From positions 186,001-250,000 of the forward strand of contig JAHRHY010000026.1 in the NCBI GenBank assembly GCA_019671135.1: a DNA stretch of 64,000 nt, given 5' to 3'. The notes under the pieces were generated by a model, which saw only the letters and a list, made by a program, of their open reading frames with translations, had not been told where the DNA came from and did not search any database. Shown in pieces: positions 33,014 through 44,118 of the stretch (the stretch's first letter is position 1; each line of letters starts with the position of its first letter). The position numbers were made by a program, and so were the translations under genes. Source of the DNA: Linnemannia hyalina. Lineage: Eukaryota; Mortierellomycota; Mortierellomycetes; Mortierellales; Mortierellaceae.

Positions 33014-33670
33014 TTAGCACAGAGAGACGATCGATTCCAAAGAAAAAATAATCAGACCAAACTTGCTCACTTGTCAAGGCGTGGCGTGACACTTTATGGT
33101 TTGAACCACGCAGTGCCACATAGCCATATTTACCGAGTTCTCCCTCAGCCCCTTCTCTCCGTCCTTCCCTCCCGTAACCATTCTTCTTGTTATACCTCTC
33201 CTTGCGCTTTTGCCTTTTTCATGACTTCGATACGTTACTACTCTTTGCCCTGCATCATCTCATTCAACATGCTAGAACTCCTAGGATGGTATTGAAAACG
33301 CCTTGGACCCTCACACCCTTATCGACTTTTCTGATCTCTTTCTGAGCCTGTACTATGAGATGAGAGGACGATGAGAGGGCGAAGTGAAAAAAAAGCTATG
33401 TGAGTTTGATTGTTTTGTATTTTTTTTGCTTTTGTTTGTAAACTTTCTTTCTTGTTGTGTGTGAGCACTTTTTTTGGGCAAAGCAGGAGACATGCCAGGA
33501 TAACAAAAACGAGAAGCAGGAGACCCCCCTTTCCATGAGCAGCGGAGAGTCAAGGGGCAATAACAGGTGCTATTCGTTGAATCGATGTATTGTCACCACG
33601 AAAAATTCGTTGCATCCTTCACGTTTGCATTTTGAGTCAAATTAAAAGAAGCGGGATACAGTTGGATGTA

Positions 33671-33831
33671 TTGTGCCTTTCTAACAAAATGAGTCAAAAA
33701 AATTTAAACTAATCCAACAAAGTCCAGTGGAGAGCGGAGTGTACACAGGCGCGGAACAAAATTTTAGTTGTGAACAGCAACTTAATCAAGGTTTAGCTGT
33801 CCGAATTAATTATTTTGGTTGCAAGGCGCAA
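33671..33831. mobile_element. 161-bp MITE, present only in unit 1
   Basis: Ends are imperfect inverted repeats: TTGTGCCTTTCTAACAAAAT on the left against TTGCGCCTTGCAACCAAAAT read in reverse from 33831 (16 of 20 match). Flanked by TA at 33669-33670 and 33832-33833. The homologous site in unit 2 (around 38415-38425) has a single TA and no insertion, so the boundaries are defined by an empty site. No coding capacity. The TA duplication points to Tc1/mariner-type transposition. Confidence 0.8.
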
Positions 33832-34697
33832 TATGCAGTGATGGTTATCCGGGGATTTTTTTGACAATGGCGTGTGTGCAGTGCCAATACTCTATCCCAG
33901 GGGTAAGGGAGCGTATAACGGCATGTTGCAGAGGCAAAGGCAGGGAAAAGGGTGGTGCTAAAAATAAAGCTGCTATGAACAAAATGCCAAGGTTTGTTTT
34001 GTTTTCAATGGATCCTTTGCTGCGCTTCCATTTTGTTGTTCAAGGATGAACGGAAGGGAGAGGATAGAGGTGATGGGAGGAAAGGGGTGGAAGGAATGAA
34101 CAAGTGTTCTGTTCAGGTACGATCAGCTCGTCCCATACAAGGATCAAATCATTCAGTTGGTGTTCCTGACTGAGTGTCCCTCCTCTCCTCTTCTCCCTCC
34201 CCTTTCCTTCCCGCTCGTTTGTCACCCTTCAACGTACACGTTTGCACAATTGACAGAAATAAACTGAACCCCATACAAGCAGCAAGCAATCTTCCCATTC
34301 TCTCTCTCTCTCCTTTTTTTCTTTTGCATCACTTCTTCTTCCATTCGTTCTCTCATCCTCTCTCTCACACTTCCCTTCTCGCTTCCTCTCATCGTGTACC
34401 TACACGCAAACACATTCGGAGCCATTCTACAAAAGTCGATTCCAAAGGATCAGGCCGAACTGAATGTACGCACACTGAGTATTTTGCATCGTTATGTACA
34501 CGTTTCGAGCTTTTCTACTCTCGTTATTTCTCCAACCACCTTTTGTGTACTTCGACAATGACTTCGCTCTCTCGTGGGACGCATTAGAACCAACGACCCA
34601 TTATGTCCCCCTTAGTTCATCGTCTCAACACATTCATCACGCGACTGCATCACACTTACACTTTGTTTTCCTTGTTGGAAGAGTGACACGGCACTAT

Positions 34698-34862
34698 TTG
34701 TTTGTTTGCTTGTTTGTTTGCTTTTTGCAAGGCCGAGACGCAGCATCTCATTTATGTACAGCGGGGGTTACCCTGCAGGTTATGAGAGAGAGGAAGAAGA
34801 GGGTGTAACAAGCGTACAAAATATTATCGTTGGTTTGAGAAAAAGGAGAGAGAGGGAAGGAA
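34698..34862 (+). repeat. Segment inverted relative to its copy at 39316-39486
   Basis: Starts with a TTTG/CTTG-rich run, then GCAAGGCCGAGACGCAGCAT, GGGTGTAACAAGCGTACAAA and ends AGGAAG. The reverse complement of 39316-39486 gives the same order. The flanks on both sides (GAGTGACACGGCAC and ACTGCAGCCTGC) are in direct orientation in both units. Confidence 0.85.
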
Positions 34863-35196
34863 GTAACTGCAGCCTGCTCTTTTGTCGACCGACTACAGGC
34901 AGTGTTTCAGATTTCAAACATGGCCAACGTGATTCAAAAAGCAAGCAGCACCGCCCAGACCACCATCTTTATTTTTCTTACGGCGCTGCAAATTGCAGTG
35001 GTGGCAAAGTGCTTCTTTTTTTGGTGATCCTTGGTCACTTGCACTCATGCTTATCTCACCCCTCCTCTTTTTTTGGACAATTTTGTTCTAGCCTTTACTT
35101 TTACTCCACTCAGCTAACGACACGACAACTCTGGGTTATACACCAACGACAACAGAGAAAGCACAGGAAACCACCTTCACACCAAGTCAAGGAAGG

Positions 35197-37461
35197 ATGA
35201 AGTCCCTCCGATCCATTACAGGGTCCTTGACGCCAATCCACCTCCTTACACCCTTCGTTTTCCTTCTTCTCACCTCCTCCCCACTCGTCCAACATCGCAC
35301 CGCCTCAGCACAGGCAAGCTATAATCCGGTCACTGTCAGTGCACCGGCCTTTGCAAGGACACAGACAAAGCTCTATATCCTCGGTGGTGCCACCTCGGAC
35401 GGTATAGCTCTCTCACAGTTCATGTATCTGGATCTTAGCGTGGGCTGGACAACTGCGGCTCCAGCATGGACGAGACTCGCCGACGGACCCCCGCAGTTCA
35501 TCTTCCCGGCCGCATTCACCTCTGACGAGCAGACCATGTTTGTCTTTCACCTCATTGGCTCGAATAAGCCTCAGCAGTATAATGTCCAGACGAACGCCTG
35601 GTCAGTCACCAATTACACGTTCAGCAACATGGCACAAACGGGGGTCAGCGTTGTCACGGACCCGAACACGGGTCTGATGTACCTCGCCGGAGGCTACAGT
35701 TCCTTGAATTTCGATAACACTACAATGACCTTCTCAAAGCTGGACACGTTCGACCCTCTCACGCTGAGTGTCCGCCAAACAGATGTGCCGACGTCGACCG
35801 ATGTGTTCCCTGCGCGGTTGTACTACGGCAATGTATGGAGTCAGGCGAAGAGTGCGGTTTTATACTTTGGCGGGAACAATCCCAACAATTACACGTCTCC
35901 CCAACCGTTGGAGAATGTTGTGTCTGCGTTCGCGCCTGCCACCATGTCATTCTTTATTTTGGTACGTTACTTTTGTATGTTTTTGTTGCAAACCTTTTTA
36001 TTTTTGGATGCAAGTCAACGTAGGCAGGATCTTTTTTTTTTCTTTCGTACACAGTGATGAATGATGGAGAGCATTTGATTGTATTCCTGACAGTGCTATG
36101 CATTTTTTTGGGGGGTTATGTTCTATAGAATACTGGAGGAACTGCACCTCCAATGAGATCCGACCACTGCATGGCCGCAAGTACGATCCCTGGGCTTCTC
36201 TGTCCATCAAAATCTCAACTGCGAGGGCATTAATGCAGAAGCCAACATGGTACCCAGATACTTAATTTTTTTTCTCCGATGACTTCCTCAATATTGAATT
36301 CACGTATTAGACGAAGACGGGTCAAAGGTGCTGATTTACGGAGGACGACTGCGATCGAACACCGTCGGCAGTGATGTATTCGTCCTTGACGTCATTGGCC
36401 AGACGTGGACTCAAGGAGTCTCGTCCTACCAGTCACGGATGTACACCGCTTGCACAGTTGTCGGGGACCAGCTCTTGATCTGGGGTGGGGCGGCGAGTGT
36501 CTTCGGTATCACGGTGGCCCCAGCCGAGATATTGATCTACGATTATGTAAAGAGGATCTGGACCACGCAGTATACTCCGCCGAAACCGACTCCTAACTCG
36601 AACACAGTAGCGATCATCGCAGGCGTGGTTAGTGGATTGGCTTTGGTCGCAGCGGTGGTTGGGATCTTCTTCTTTCGGCGTCGGAGGAGTCGCAGGAAGG
36701 ATCGCAGGTTATTAGGGGACGCATCGAGTGATGATCCGGAAGAGGCCAAGAGTCATGCGATCGCTGCGGCGTCCTTGGGATCCGGTAGCGGTAGTAGGAA
36801 TCATGACAATCAAGCCAAAGATCCGATGGAGTCGAGCGAGGAGTATGAACTGGAGCGGACGCTTATGGATCTGGAGGAGCAGAAGCGAGAACTGGAGAAG
36901 AAGCAGCAATTGCTGGTGTTGCAGCACCGTGCTGATAATCCGGAGCATGACTTGCAGGATGCGGTGGCGAAGGTGCATAAGCGAGGGCCTATGGCGTATG
37001 TCGAGCCTGATGCGGAGTATATACCTGTCCAGCCACCGACTTATCCGGACCATCAACAACATCAGCAAGGAGTACTTTCCCCACGGACCTCAAATACCGC
37101 AGGAACGACGTTTTCGGACAGGGGCTCTGCATGGTCACCACCAACAGCAGCAGTTCGGGTAGTGTCACCAACCTACGCCGCAACCTCCCCCCTCTCAGCA
37201 TCATCCTATATCTCCCCATCCTCCATCGTCAGGACAAGTACAAAGGGAGACATACAAGGCGGACTAGTCCAAATGGAATCTGAGCCCTTGTACGAACTCA
37301 CTCCAGGTTTCGTCCCAGGGACTCCAGATCTGGTGTATGAGCAGATGACAGGAAGTGGGAGGCAGTGGGCCCGGAAGGCGCAGGGGCCACAGATAGTCAT
37401 GGATCCTGAGGATGGTACTGTGAGGATCCCACGGTCGCCGGCTACGATACCCCTCCCGTAG
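35197..37461 (+). CDS. Kelch-like ectodomain membrane protein G (spliced, 655 aa)
   Basis: Exons 35197-35961, 36129-36180 and 36311-37461. Both donors are GTACG, unlike the GTAAGT of most paralogs. Signal peptide 1-40 (H-L-L-T-P-F-V-F-L-L-L-T). Ectodomain blades end in D-P-N-T-G-L-M-Y-L-A-G-G-Y; the microexon gives R-S-D-H-C-M-A-A; exon 3 starts N-E-D-G-S-K-V-L-I-Y-G-G. Compared with gene H the Ser/Thr/Pro stalk is missing: Q-Y-T-P-P is followed almost at once by K-P-T-P-N-S-N-T and the membrane segment (~372-394), so the propeller would sit close to the membrane. The tail has E-L-E-R-T-L-M-D-L-E-E-Q-K-R-E-L-E-K-K and a C-terminal half nearly identical to gene H. Confidence 0.87.
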
Positions 37462-37530
37462 GTGGGTGGGGATGTATACAATAGTTTTTGGAAGAGAGTG
37501 CGTAAGCTTAGATTCTATGTTTGTAAAAGG

Positions 37531-37766
37531 GTCTGCTATTGCTACATAAAGACCCATTATTGCTACATTTACTCCTTAATAAGGCGAAGGGTCGTGTAGA
37601 CGTCCATATCGACATCGGGGACCTTAGGATTGGTGCATGGGACATGGGGGAGGATCGATCAGAGATTCGGGGAGAGTGTTCCGGCCGTGAAAAAGAAAGA
37701 TAGAGAACAACAGGTCGCCTAGAGTCCCTTTTAATTTCGGAAGTCACGGTTAATAAGACAGACAAA
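37531..37766. other. Spacer between duplication units
   Basis: About 240 bases not shared between the two units. No feature recognised. Confidence 0.35.
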
Positions 37767-39315
37767 TAGCACAGAGAGATGATCGACTCCAAAGAAAAAA
37801 TAACCAGACCAAACATGCTCACTTGTCGGGGTGTGGCGTGACACTTTATGGTTTGAACCACGCAGTGCCACATAGCCATATTTACCGAGTTCTCCCTCAG
37901 CCCCTTCTCTCCGTCCTTCCCTCCCGTAACCATTCATCTTGTTATACCTCTCCCTGCGCTTTTGCCTTTTTCTTGACTTCGATACGTTACTACTCTTTGC
38001 CCTGCATCATCTCATTCAACATGCTAGAGCTCCTAGGATGGTATTGAAAACGCCTTGGACCCTCACACCCTTATCGACTTTTGTGATCTCTTTCTGAGCC
38101 TGTGCTATGAGATGAGAGGACGATGAGAGGGCGAAGTGAAAAAAAGCTATGTGAGTTTTATTGTTTTGATTTTTTTTTGCTTTTGTTTGTAAACTTTCTT
38201 TCTTGTTGTGTGTGAGCACTTTTTTTGGGCAAAGCAGGAGACATACCAGGATAACAAAAACGAGAAGCAGGAGACCCCCTTTCCATGAGCAGCGGAGAGT
38301 CCAGGGGCAATAACAGGTGCTATTCGTTGAATCGATGTATTGTCACCACGAAAAATTCGTTGCATCCTTCACGTTTGCATTTTGAGTCAAATTAAAAGAA
38401 GCGGGATACAGTTGGATATATGCAGTGATGGTTATCCGGGGATTTTTTTTGAGAATGGCGTGTGTGCAGTGCCAATACTCTATCCCAGGGGTAAGGGAGC
38501 GTATAACGGCATGTTACAGAGGCAAAGGCAGGGAAAAGGGTGGTGCTAAAAATAAAGCTGCTATGAACAAAATGCCAAGGTTTGTTTTGTTTTCAATGGA
38601 TCCTTTGCTGCGCTTCCATTTTGTTGTTCAAGGATGAACGGAAGGGAGAGGATAGAGGTGATGGGAGGAAAGGGGTGGAAGGAATGAACAAGTGTTCTGT
38701 TCAGGTACGATCAGCTCGTCCCATACAGGGATCAAATCATTCAGTTGGTGTTCCTGACTGAGTGTTTAGGTGTTTAGAGTGTCCCTCCCCTCCTCTTCTC
38801 CCTCCCCTTTCCTTCCCGCTCGTTTGTCACCCTTCAACGTACACGTTTGCACAATTGACAGAAATAAACTGAACCCCATACAAGCAGCAAGCAACCTTCT
38901 CATTCTCTCTCTCCTTTTTTTATCTTCTGCATCACTTCTTCTTCCATTCGTTCTCTCATCCTCCCTCTCATCCTCCCTCTCACACTTCCCTTCTCGCTTC
39001 CTCTCATCATCATCGGGTACCTATACGCAAAGACATTCGGAGCCATTCTACAAAAGTCGATTCCAAAGGATCAGACCGAACTGAATGTACGCACACTGAG
39101 TATTTTGCATCGTTATGTACACCTTTCGAGCTTTTCTACTCTCGTTATTTCTCCAACCACCTTTTGTCTACTTCGACAATGACTTCGCTCTCTCGTGGGA
39201 CGCATTAGAACCAACGACCCATTATGTCCCCCTTAGTTGATCGTCTCAACACATCATCACGCGACTGCATCACACTTACACTTTGTTTTCCTTGTTGGCA
39301 GAGTGACACGGCACT

Positions 39316-39486
39316 TCTTCCTCCCCTCTCCCCCCTTTTTCTCACTTGGCAACCAACGATTGTTTTTTGTACGCTTGTTACACCCTCTTCTTCCACTCTC
39401 TCAGCGTAACCCTCCCTGTACATAAATGAGATGATGCATCTCGGCCTTGCAACAAGCAAACAAACAAGCAAACAAACAAACAAATA
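39316..39486 (-). repeat. Inverted segment, unit 2 copy
   Basis: Reverse complement of 34698-34862. On the plus strand it begins TTCTTCCTCCCCTC and ends in the CAAACAAACAAG-type run that is TTTG/CTTG-rich in unit 1. Confidence 0.85.
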
Positions 39487-39847
39487 ACTGCAGCCTGCCT
39501 TACCATGACTTTTGTCGACCGACTACAGGCAGTGTTTTAGATTTCAAACATTGCCAGCGTGCTTTCAAAAAGCAAGCAGCACCGCCCAAACTGTTCGATT
39601 GCTATTTTTCTTACGGCGCTGCAAATTGCAGTGGCAGCAAAGTGCTTCTTTTTTTGGTGATCCTTGGTGTGCTCGCTTGCACCCATGCTTATCTCACCCC
39701 TATTAATACCTCCTCTTTTTTTTGGACATTTTTGTTCTAAACTTTACTTTTACCTCACTCACCTAACGACACAACAACTCTGGGTTATACACCAACGACA
39801 ACAGAAAAAAAACACAGGAAACGACCCTCACACCAAGTCAAGGAAGG

Positions 39848-42248
39848 ATGAAGTCCTTTCGATCCATTACAGGGTCCTTGACGCCAATCCACCTCCTTAC
39901 ACCCTTCGTTTTCCTTCTTCTCACCTCCTCCCCACTCGTCCAACATCGCACCGCCTCAGCACAGGCAAGCTATAATCCGATCGCTGTCAGTGCACCGGCC
40001 TTTGCAAGGACACAAACAAAGCTCTATGTCCTCGGTGGCATCACGAACAATACAGCTCTCTCACAGTTCATGTATCTGGATCTTAGTGTGGGCTGGACAA
40101 CTGCGGCTCCAGCATGGACGAGTCTCGCCAATGGACCCGCACAGTACCTCTTCCCGGCCGCATTCACCTCTGACGAGCAGACCATGGTTGTCTTTCACCT
40201 CGGTGACTCGAACAAGCCCGCGCAGTATAATGTCCAGACGAACGCCTGGTCAGTCACCGATTACACGTTCAACCACATGGTACTACAAGGGGTCAACGTT
40301 GTCACGGACCCGAACACGGGTCTGATGTACCTCCCTGGAGGCTACAGTTCCTTGAATTTCGATAACGCTACAATGACCTTCACAAAGCTGGACACGTTCG
40401 ACCCTCTCACGCTGAGTGTCCGCCAAACAGATATGCCGACGTCGACCGATGTGTTCCCTGTGCGGTGGTACTACGGCAATGTATGGAGTCATGCGAGGAG
40501 TGCGGTTTTATACTTTGGCGGGAACAATCCCAATAGCAAGCCGTCTCCCCAAACGGTGGAGAACGTTGTGACTGCGTTCGCGCCTGCCACCATGTCATTC
40601 TTTACCTTCGTACGTTTGTTGCAAACCTTTTTACTTTTGGATGCAAGTCAACGTAGGCGAAAGACGTAGGCAGGATCTTTTTTTTTCTTTCGTACACAGT
40701 GATGAATGATGGAGAGCATTTGATTGTGTTTCTGACAGTGCTATGCATTTTTTTTTTTTTTTTTTTTTTTGGGGTATATTCTATAGAATGCTGGAGGAAC
40801 TGCACCTCCAATGAGAACCGACCACTGCATGGCCGCAAGTACGATCCTTGGGCTTCTCTGTCCATCAAAATCTCAACTGCGAAGGCATTAATGCAGAAGC
40901 CAACATGGTACCCAGATACTTATTATTTTCCCGATGACTTCCTCAATATTGAATTCACGTATTAGACGAAGACGGGTCAAAGGTGCTGATTTACGGAGGA
41001 CGACTGCGGTCGAACACCATCGCCAATGATGTATTCGTCCTTGACGTCTTGGGCCAAATGTGGACTCAAGGAGTCTCGTCCAACCAGTCACGGATGTACA
41101 CCGCCTGTACAGTCGCCGGGGACCAGCTCTTGATCTGGGGTGGGTCGGGTGCCGATGACGTGGCGGCCCCAGCCGAGATGTTGATCTACGATTATGTAAA
41201 GAGGATCTGGACCACTCAGTATACCCCCCCCGCGAGTTATGCGTCCTTGACGCCGCCACCGTCTATTGTGCGGACTGTTCCTCCATGGTTCACTAGCGCT
41301 CCAACCTCAAGCACTAGAGCTCCAACAACCTCGACCCAGGTCCCAACATCGACACCGACACCGACACCGACACCGATTCATAACTCGAACACAAAAGCGG
41401 TCACGGCAGGCGTGGTTAGTGGGTTGGCTTTCGTCGCAGCGGTGGTTGGGATCTTCTTTTTTCGGCGTCGAAGGAGTCACAGGAAGGATCGCGGATTCTT
41501 TGTCAAGGCGTCAAGTGATGATCCGGAGGAAGCCAAGAGTCTTGCGACCGCTGCGGCGTCCTTGGGATCCGGTCGTGGTAGTAGGAAGCATGACACTCTA
41601 GCCAAAGATCCGATGGAGTCCAACGAGGAGTATGAACTGGAACGGACGCTTATGGATCTGGAGGAACAGAAGCGAGAACTGGAGATGAAGCAGCAGTTGC
41701 TGGTGTTGCAGCACCGTGCTGATAATCCGGAGCATGACTTGCAGGATGCGGTGGCAAAGGTGCATAGGCGAGGACCTACGGCGTATGTCGAGCCTGAGGC
41801 GGAGTATATCCCTGTTCAGTCACCGACTTATCCAGACCATCAACAACATCAGCAAGGAGTACTTTCCCCACGGACCTCAAATACCGCAGGAACGACGTTT
41901 TCGGATAGGGGCTCTGCATGGTCACCACCAACAGCAGCAGTTCGGGTAGTGTCACCAACCTACGCCGCAACCTCCCCCCTCTCAGCATCATCCTATATCT
42001 CCCCATCCTCCATCGTCAGGACAAGTACAAAGGGAGACATACAAGGCGGACTAGTCCAAATGGAATCTGAGCCCTTGTACGAACTCACTCCAGGTTTCGA
42101 CCCAGGGGCTCCAGATCTGGTGTATGGGCAGATGACAGGAAATGGGAGGCAGTGGGCCCGGAAGGCGCAGGGGCCACAGATAGTCGTGGATCCTGAGGAT
42201 GGTACTGTAAGGAATCCACGGTCACCGTCTACGATACCCCTCCCGTAG
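39848..42248 (+). CDS. Kelch-like ectodomain membrane protein H (spliced, 698 aa)
   Basis: Exons 39848-40609 (donor GTACGT), 40787-40838 (donor GTACGA) and 40966-42248. Tandem duplicate of gene G with the same signal peptide. The microexon gives R-T-D-H-C-M-A-A. The stalk is intact: A-S-Y-A-S-L-T-P-P-P followed by a Thr/Pro/Ser stretch with T-P-T-P-T-P-T-P encoded by an ACCGAC-type tandem repeat (41350-41376). Membrane segment ~416-437, then F-F-F-R-R-R-R-S-H-R-K. The tail coiled coil is E-L-E-R-T-L-M-D-L-E-E-Q-K. From P-T-Y-P-D-H-Q-Q-H to the end it differs from gene G at only a few residues, while the ectodomains have diverged more. Intron 1 holds a long poly-T run next to the acceptor. Confidence 0.87.
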
Positions 42249-42330
42249 GTGGGTGGGAATGTATATAATAAAAACCTGTAGACAAGAAATGGTTTTGAAG
42301 AGAGTATGTATGCCTTGGCCTTATGTTTAT

Positions 42331-42599
42331 AGCGAGGGCGATGTCTCCTTTTGCTCTCACAGCCCCTCTATCCTTTAATTACACCTTTAGATTTCTATCC
42401 CTACCCTTCTCATCATCTCATCGGACATTGAAAACAGTTGACACATTTTTGAATCGCGATTTCGCACGGACATGAAGGAGGGAGATGGTGCCAGTGCCCA
42501 AACTGGAGAGAAGGGAGAGGGAGGCATACTCCCTTGTAACTGCTACATTTCGATACAATTGTGCGAAAGATAGTAATAGCGTGTGTGCGCTATGTTATT
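42331..42599. other. Spacer between gene H unit and rRNA-like segment
   Basis: No feature recognised in these ~270 bases. Confidence 0.35.
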
Positions 42600-43445
42600 T
42601 AACATTCAACTTATAACCGGCACAGACAAGGGGAATCTGACTGACTAATTAAAACATAGCATTGCGATGGCCAAAAGGTGGTGTTGACGCAATGTGATTT
42701 TCTGCCCAGTGCTCTGAGTGTCTAAAGTGAAGATGTCCAACCGAGCGCGGGCAAACGGCGAAAGTAACTATGACGCTCTTAAGGTAGCCAAATGCCTTGT
42801 CATCTAATTAGTAATGCGCATGAGTGGATTAACGAGAACCCCACTGTCTCTATCTACTATCTGGTGAAACCACAGTCAAGGGAACGGGTCTTGGCAAAAC
42901 CAGCGGGGAAGGAAAGTCCTGACTCTAGTTTGACATTGTGAACAGACGTATGTGGAGTAGGTGGGAGCTTCAGTGCCAGTTTAAGATACCACTACCCGTA
43001 TTATTTTTTTACTTATTAATACTTAGTTAGATAGAAACGGAGTTCGTTTTCCTTCTAACTTTAAGGTTGCTTTACGTAGCCGATCCAGGTTAAAGAGACT
43101 GTTTGGTAGAAAGTTTAGCTGGAGCGTTGCAAGGGGGACTCATCGAGAACAGAAATCTTGAGTAGAACTACAAGGTAAGAATCTCCTTTGATTTTGATTT
43201 TCAGTGTGAATATGTGAATATGTGAATACAAACCATGAGGGTATGACATATCGATCCTTTGGTCCCTGGAAATTTCAGGCTAGAGGTGCCAGAAAAGTTG
43301 CCACAGGGATACCTAGCTTATGGCAGCCAAGCGTTCATAGCGACGTTGGTTTTTGATCCTTCGATGTCGCCTCTTTCTGCTCCACTGAGCAGAATTCAGT
43401 ACGCATCGGATTTTTCACCCTCTAAATAGGAGCCCATTGTTGTAA
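42600..43445 (+). pseudogene. 28S (LSU) rRNA pseudogene, domains IV-V segment
   Basis: The sequence follows nuclear 28S rRNA in order: GACAAGGGGAATCTGACTG, AACATAGCATTGCGATGG, TGCCCAGTGCTCTG, CGAGCGCGGGCAAACGGCG, CTTAAGGTAGCCAAATGCC, GTTTGACATTGTGAACAGAC, TTGATTTTGATTTTCAGTG, AAGCGTTCATAGCGACG and GATCCTTCGATGTCG. It covers the peptidyl-transferase region. Against the conserved rRNA core it has many substitutions, deletions (for example after GCGGGGAAGG and before GGGGGACTC) and a small duplication of GTGAATAT. It cannot be a working rRNA. No 18S, 5.8S or spacer sequence flanks it, so it is an isolated insertion rather than an rDNA unit. Confidence 0.9.
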
Positions 43446-44118
43446 ACACGTTCGGATGAACCTACACCTTGAATCTATTTTTTTTTCTCTCACTTACCAC
43501 TGTTGCAGATTCAGGAGGTCCGATGACGGTTGACCAGGCCTGCAGTTAATATGAGTTGTTGGCCTGTTGCTCCTTAGTGCCTACATTATTCCAATACGAT
43601 GAGGTAGACGTCAGACGTAAGTGGATGGATAACTAGAAACAATATTTCGTATTTGCAACCCAATGAAGCAATTGGGCCGTGTGAACCCACTTCTCCTCCT
43701 CACCATTACTTCTCTTTTTTTTGTGACACCCTGACTGATTTTTGACTCATCGACTCAAAAATACGGCTCTAACCTGTCCTGTGGTGTTGTGAGCATGAAA
43801 ATGACATGGAGGCGCGGTATTGTGAGACCATAGCGCCAGTCCTGTGGTGATGAGCGTATGCAAAAAGACACGGTGGCGCAGTAACATGGGTAAAGAGTTT
43901 CTCTGTTTTTACGAACTGGTTTTCGTCCGCAGCAACAAATAAGGTTACTATGTTGCTTTCAATCCATGCCAAATGATGACTTGACTTGACCCTTAATAGA
44001 AACTTGTATTTAAGCATCAAAAAACCAATTGTCTCACCCTTTACTTCATACTTCTTTCCCGTACCCTCGTTCCCACAAAACCCATCGTAGGCCATCACAT
44101 TCCTTTATATCAAACAAA
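43446..44118. other. Intergenic; contains a degenerate ~58-bp tandem repeat
   Basis: Between 43776 and 43890 two copies of a TCCTGTGGTG-T/A-TGAG-type unit lie head to tail, both ending in a (C/T)ATGG-(A/T)GGCGC(G/A)GTA core. The rest before the F-box gene shows no feature. Confidence 0.5.

Larger units (their letters stand above)
33014..37530 (+). repeat. Segmental tandem duplication, unit 1 (contains gene G)
   Basis: About 2.2 kb of non-coding sequence plus gene G, repeated at 37767-42330 with gene H. High identity throughout, for example GGCGTGACACTTTATGG at 33083 against 37838. Differences include a 161-bp insertion at 33671-33831, a ~165-bp segment (34698-34862) that is inverted in unit 2, and a ~130-bp deletion in the stalk of gene G. 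The bounds are by eye. Confidence 0.85.
37531..39847. other. Intergenic region upstream of gene H
   Basis: Consists of the spacer (37531-37766) and the non-coding part of duplication unit 2. The many small ORFs are also present in unit 1 and are broken there by indels or inversion, so none is taken as a gene. Confidence 0.5.
37767..42330 (+). repeat. Segmental tandem duplication, unit 2 (contains gene H)
   Basis: Second copy of 33014-37530. It lacks the 161-bp MITE and carries 39316-39486 in opposite orientation. It has a poly-T run of about 24 bases in intron 1 of gene H and keeps the full stalk coding sequence. Confidence 0.85.

Noticed and set aside
42600..43445. A functional LSU rRNA gene or a group I intron/homing endonuclease site
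   Set aside because: Deletions remove invariant rRNA segments, no 18S/5.8S/ITS flanks it, and no intron core or endonuclease frame is present.
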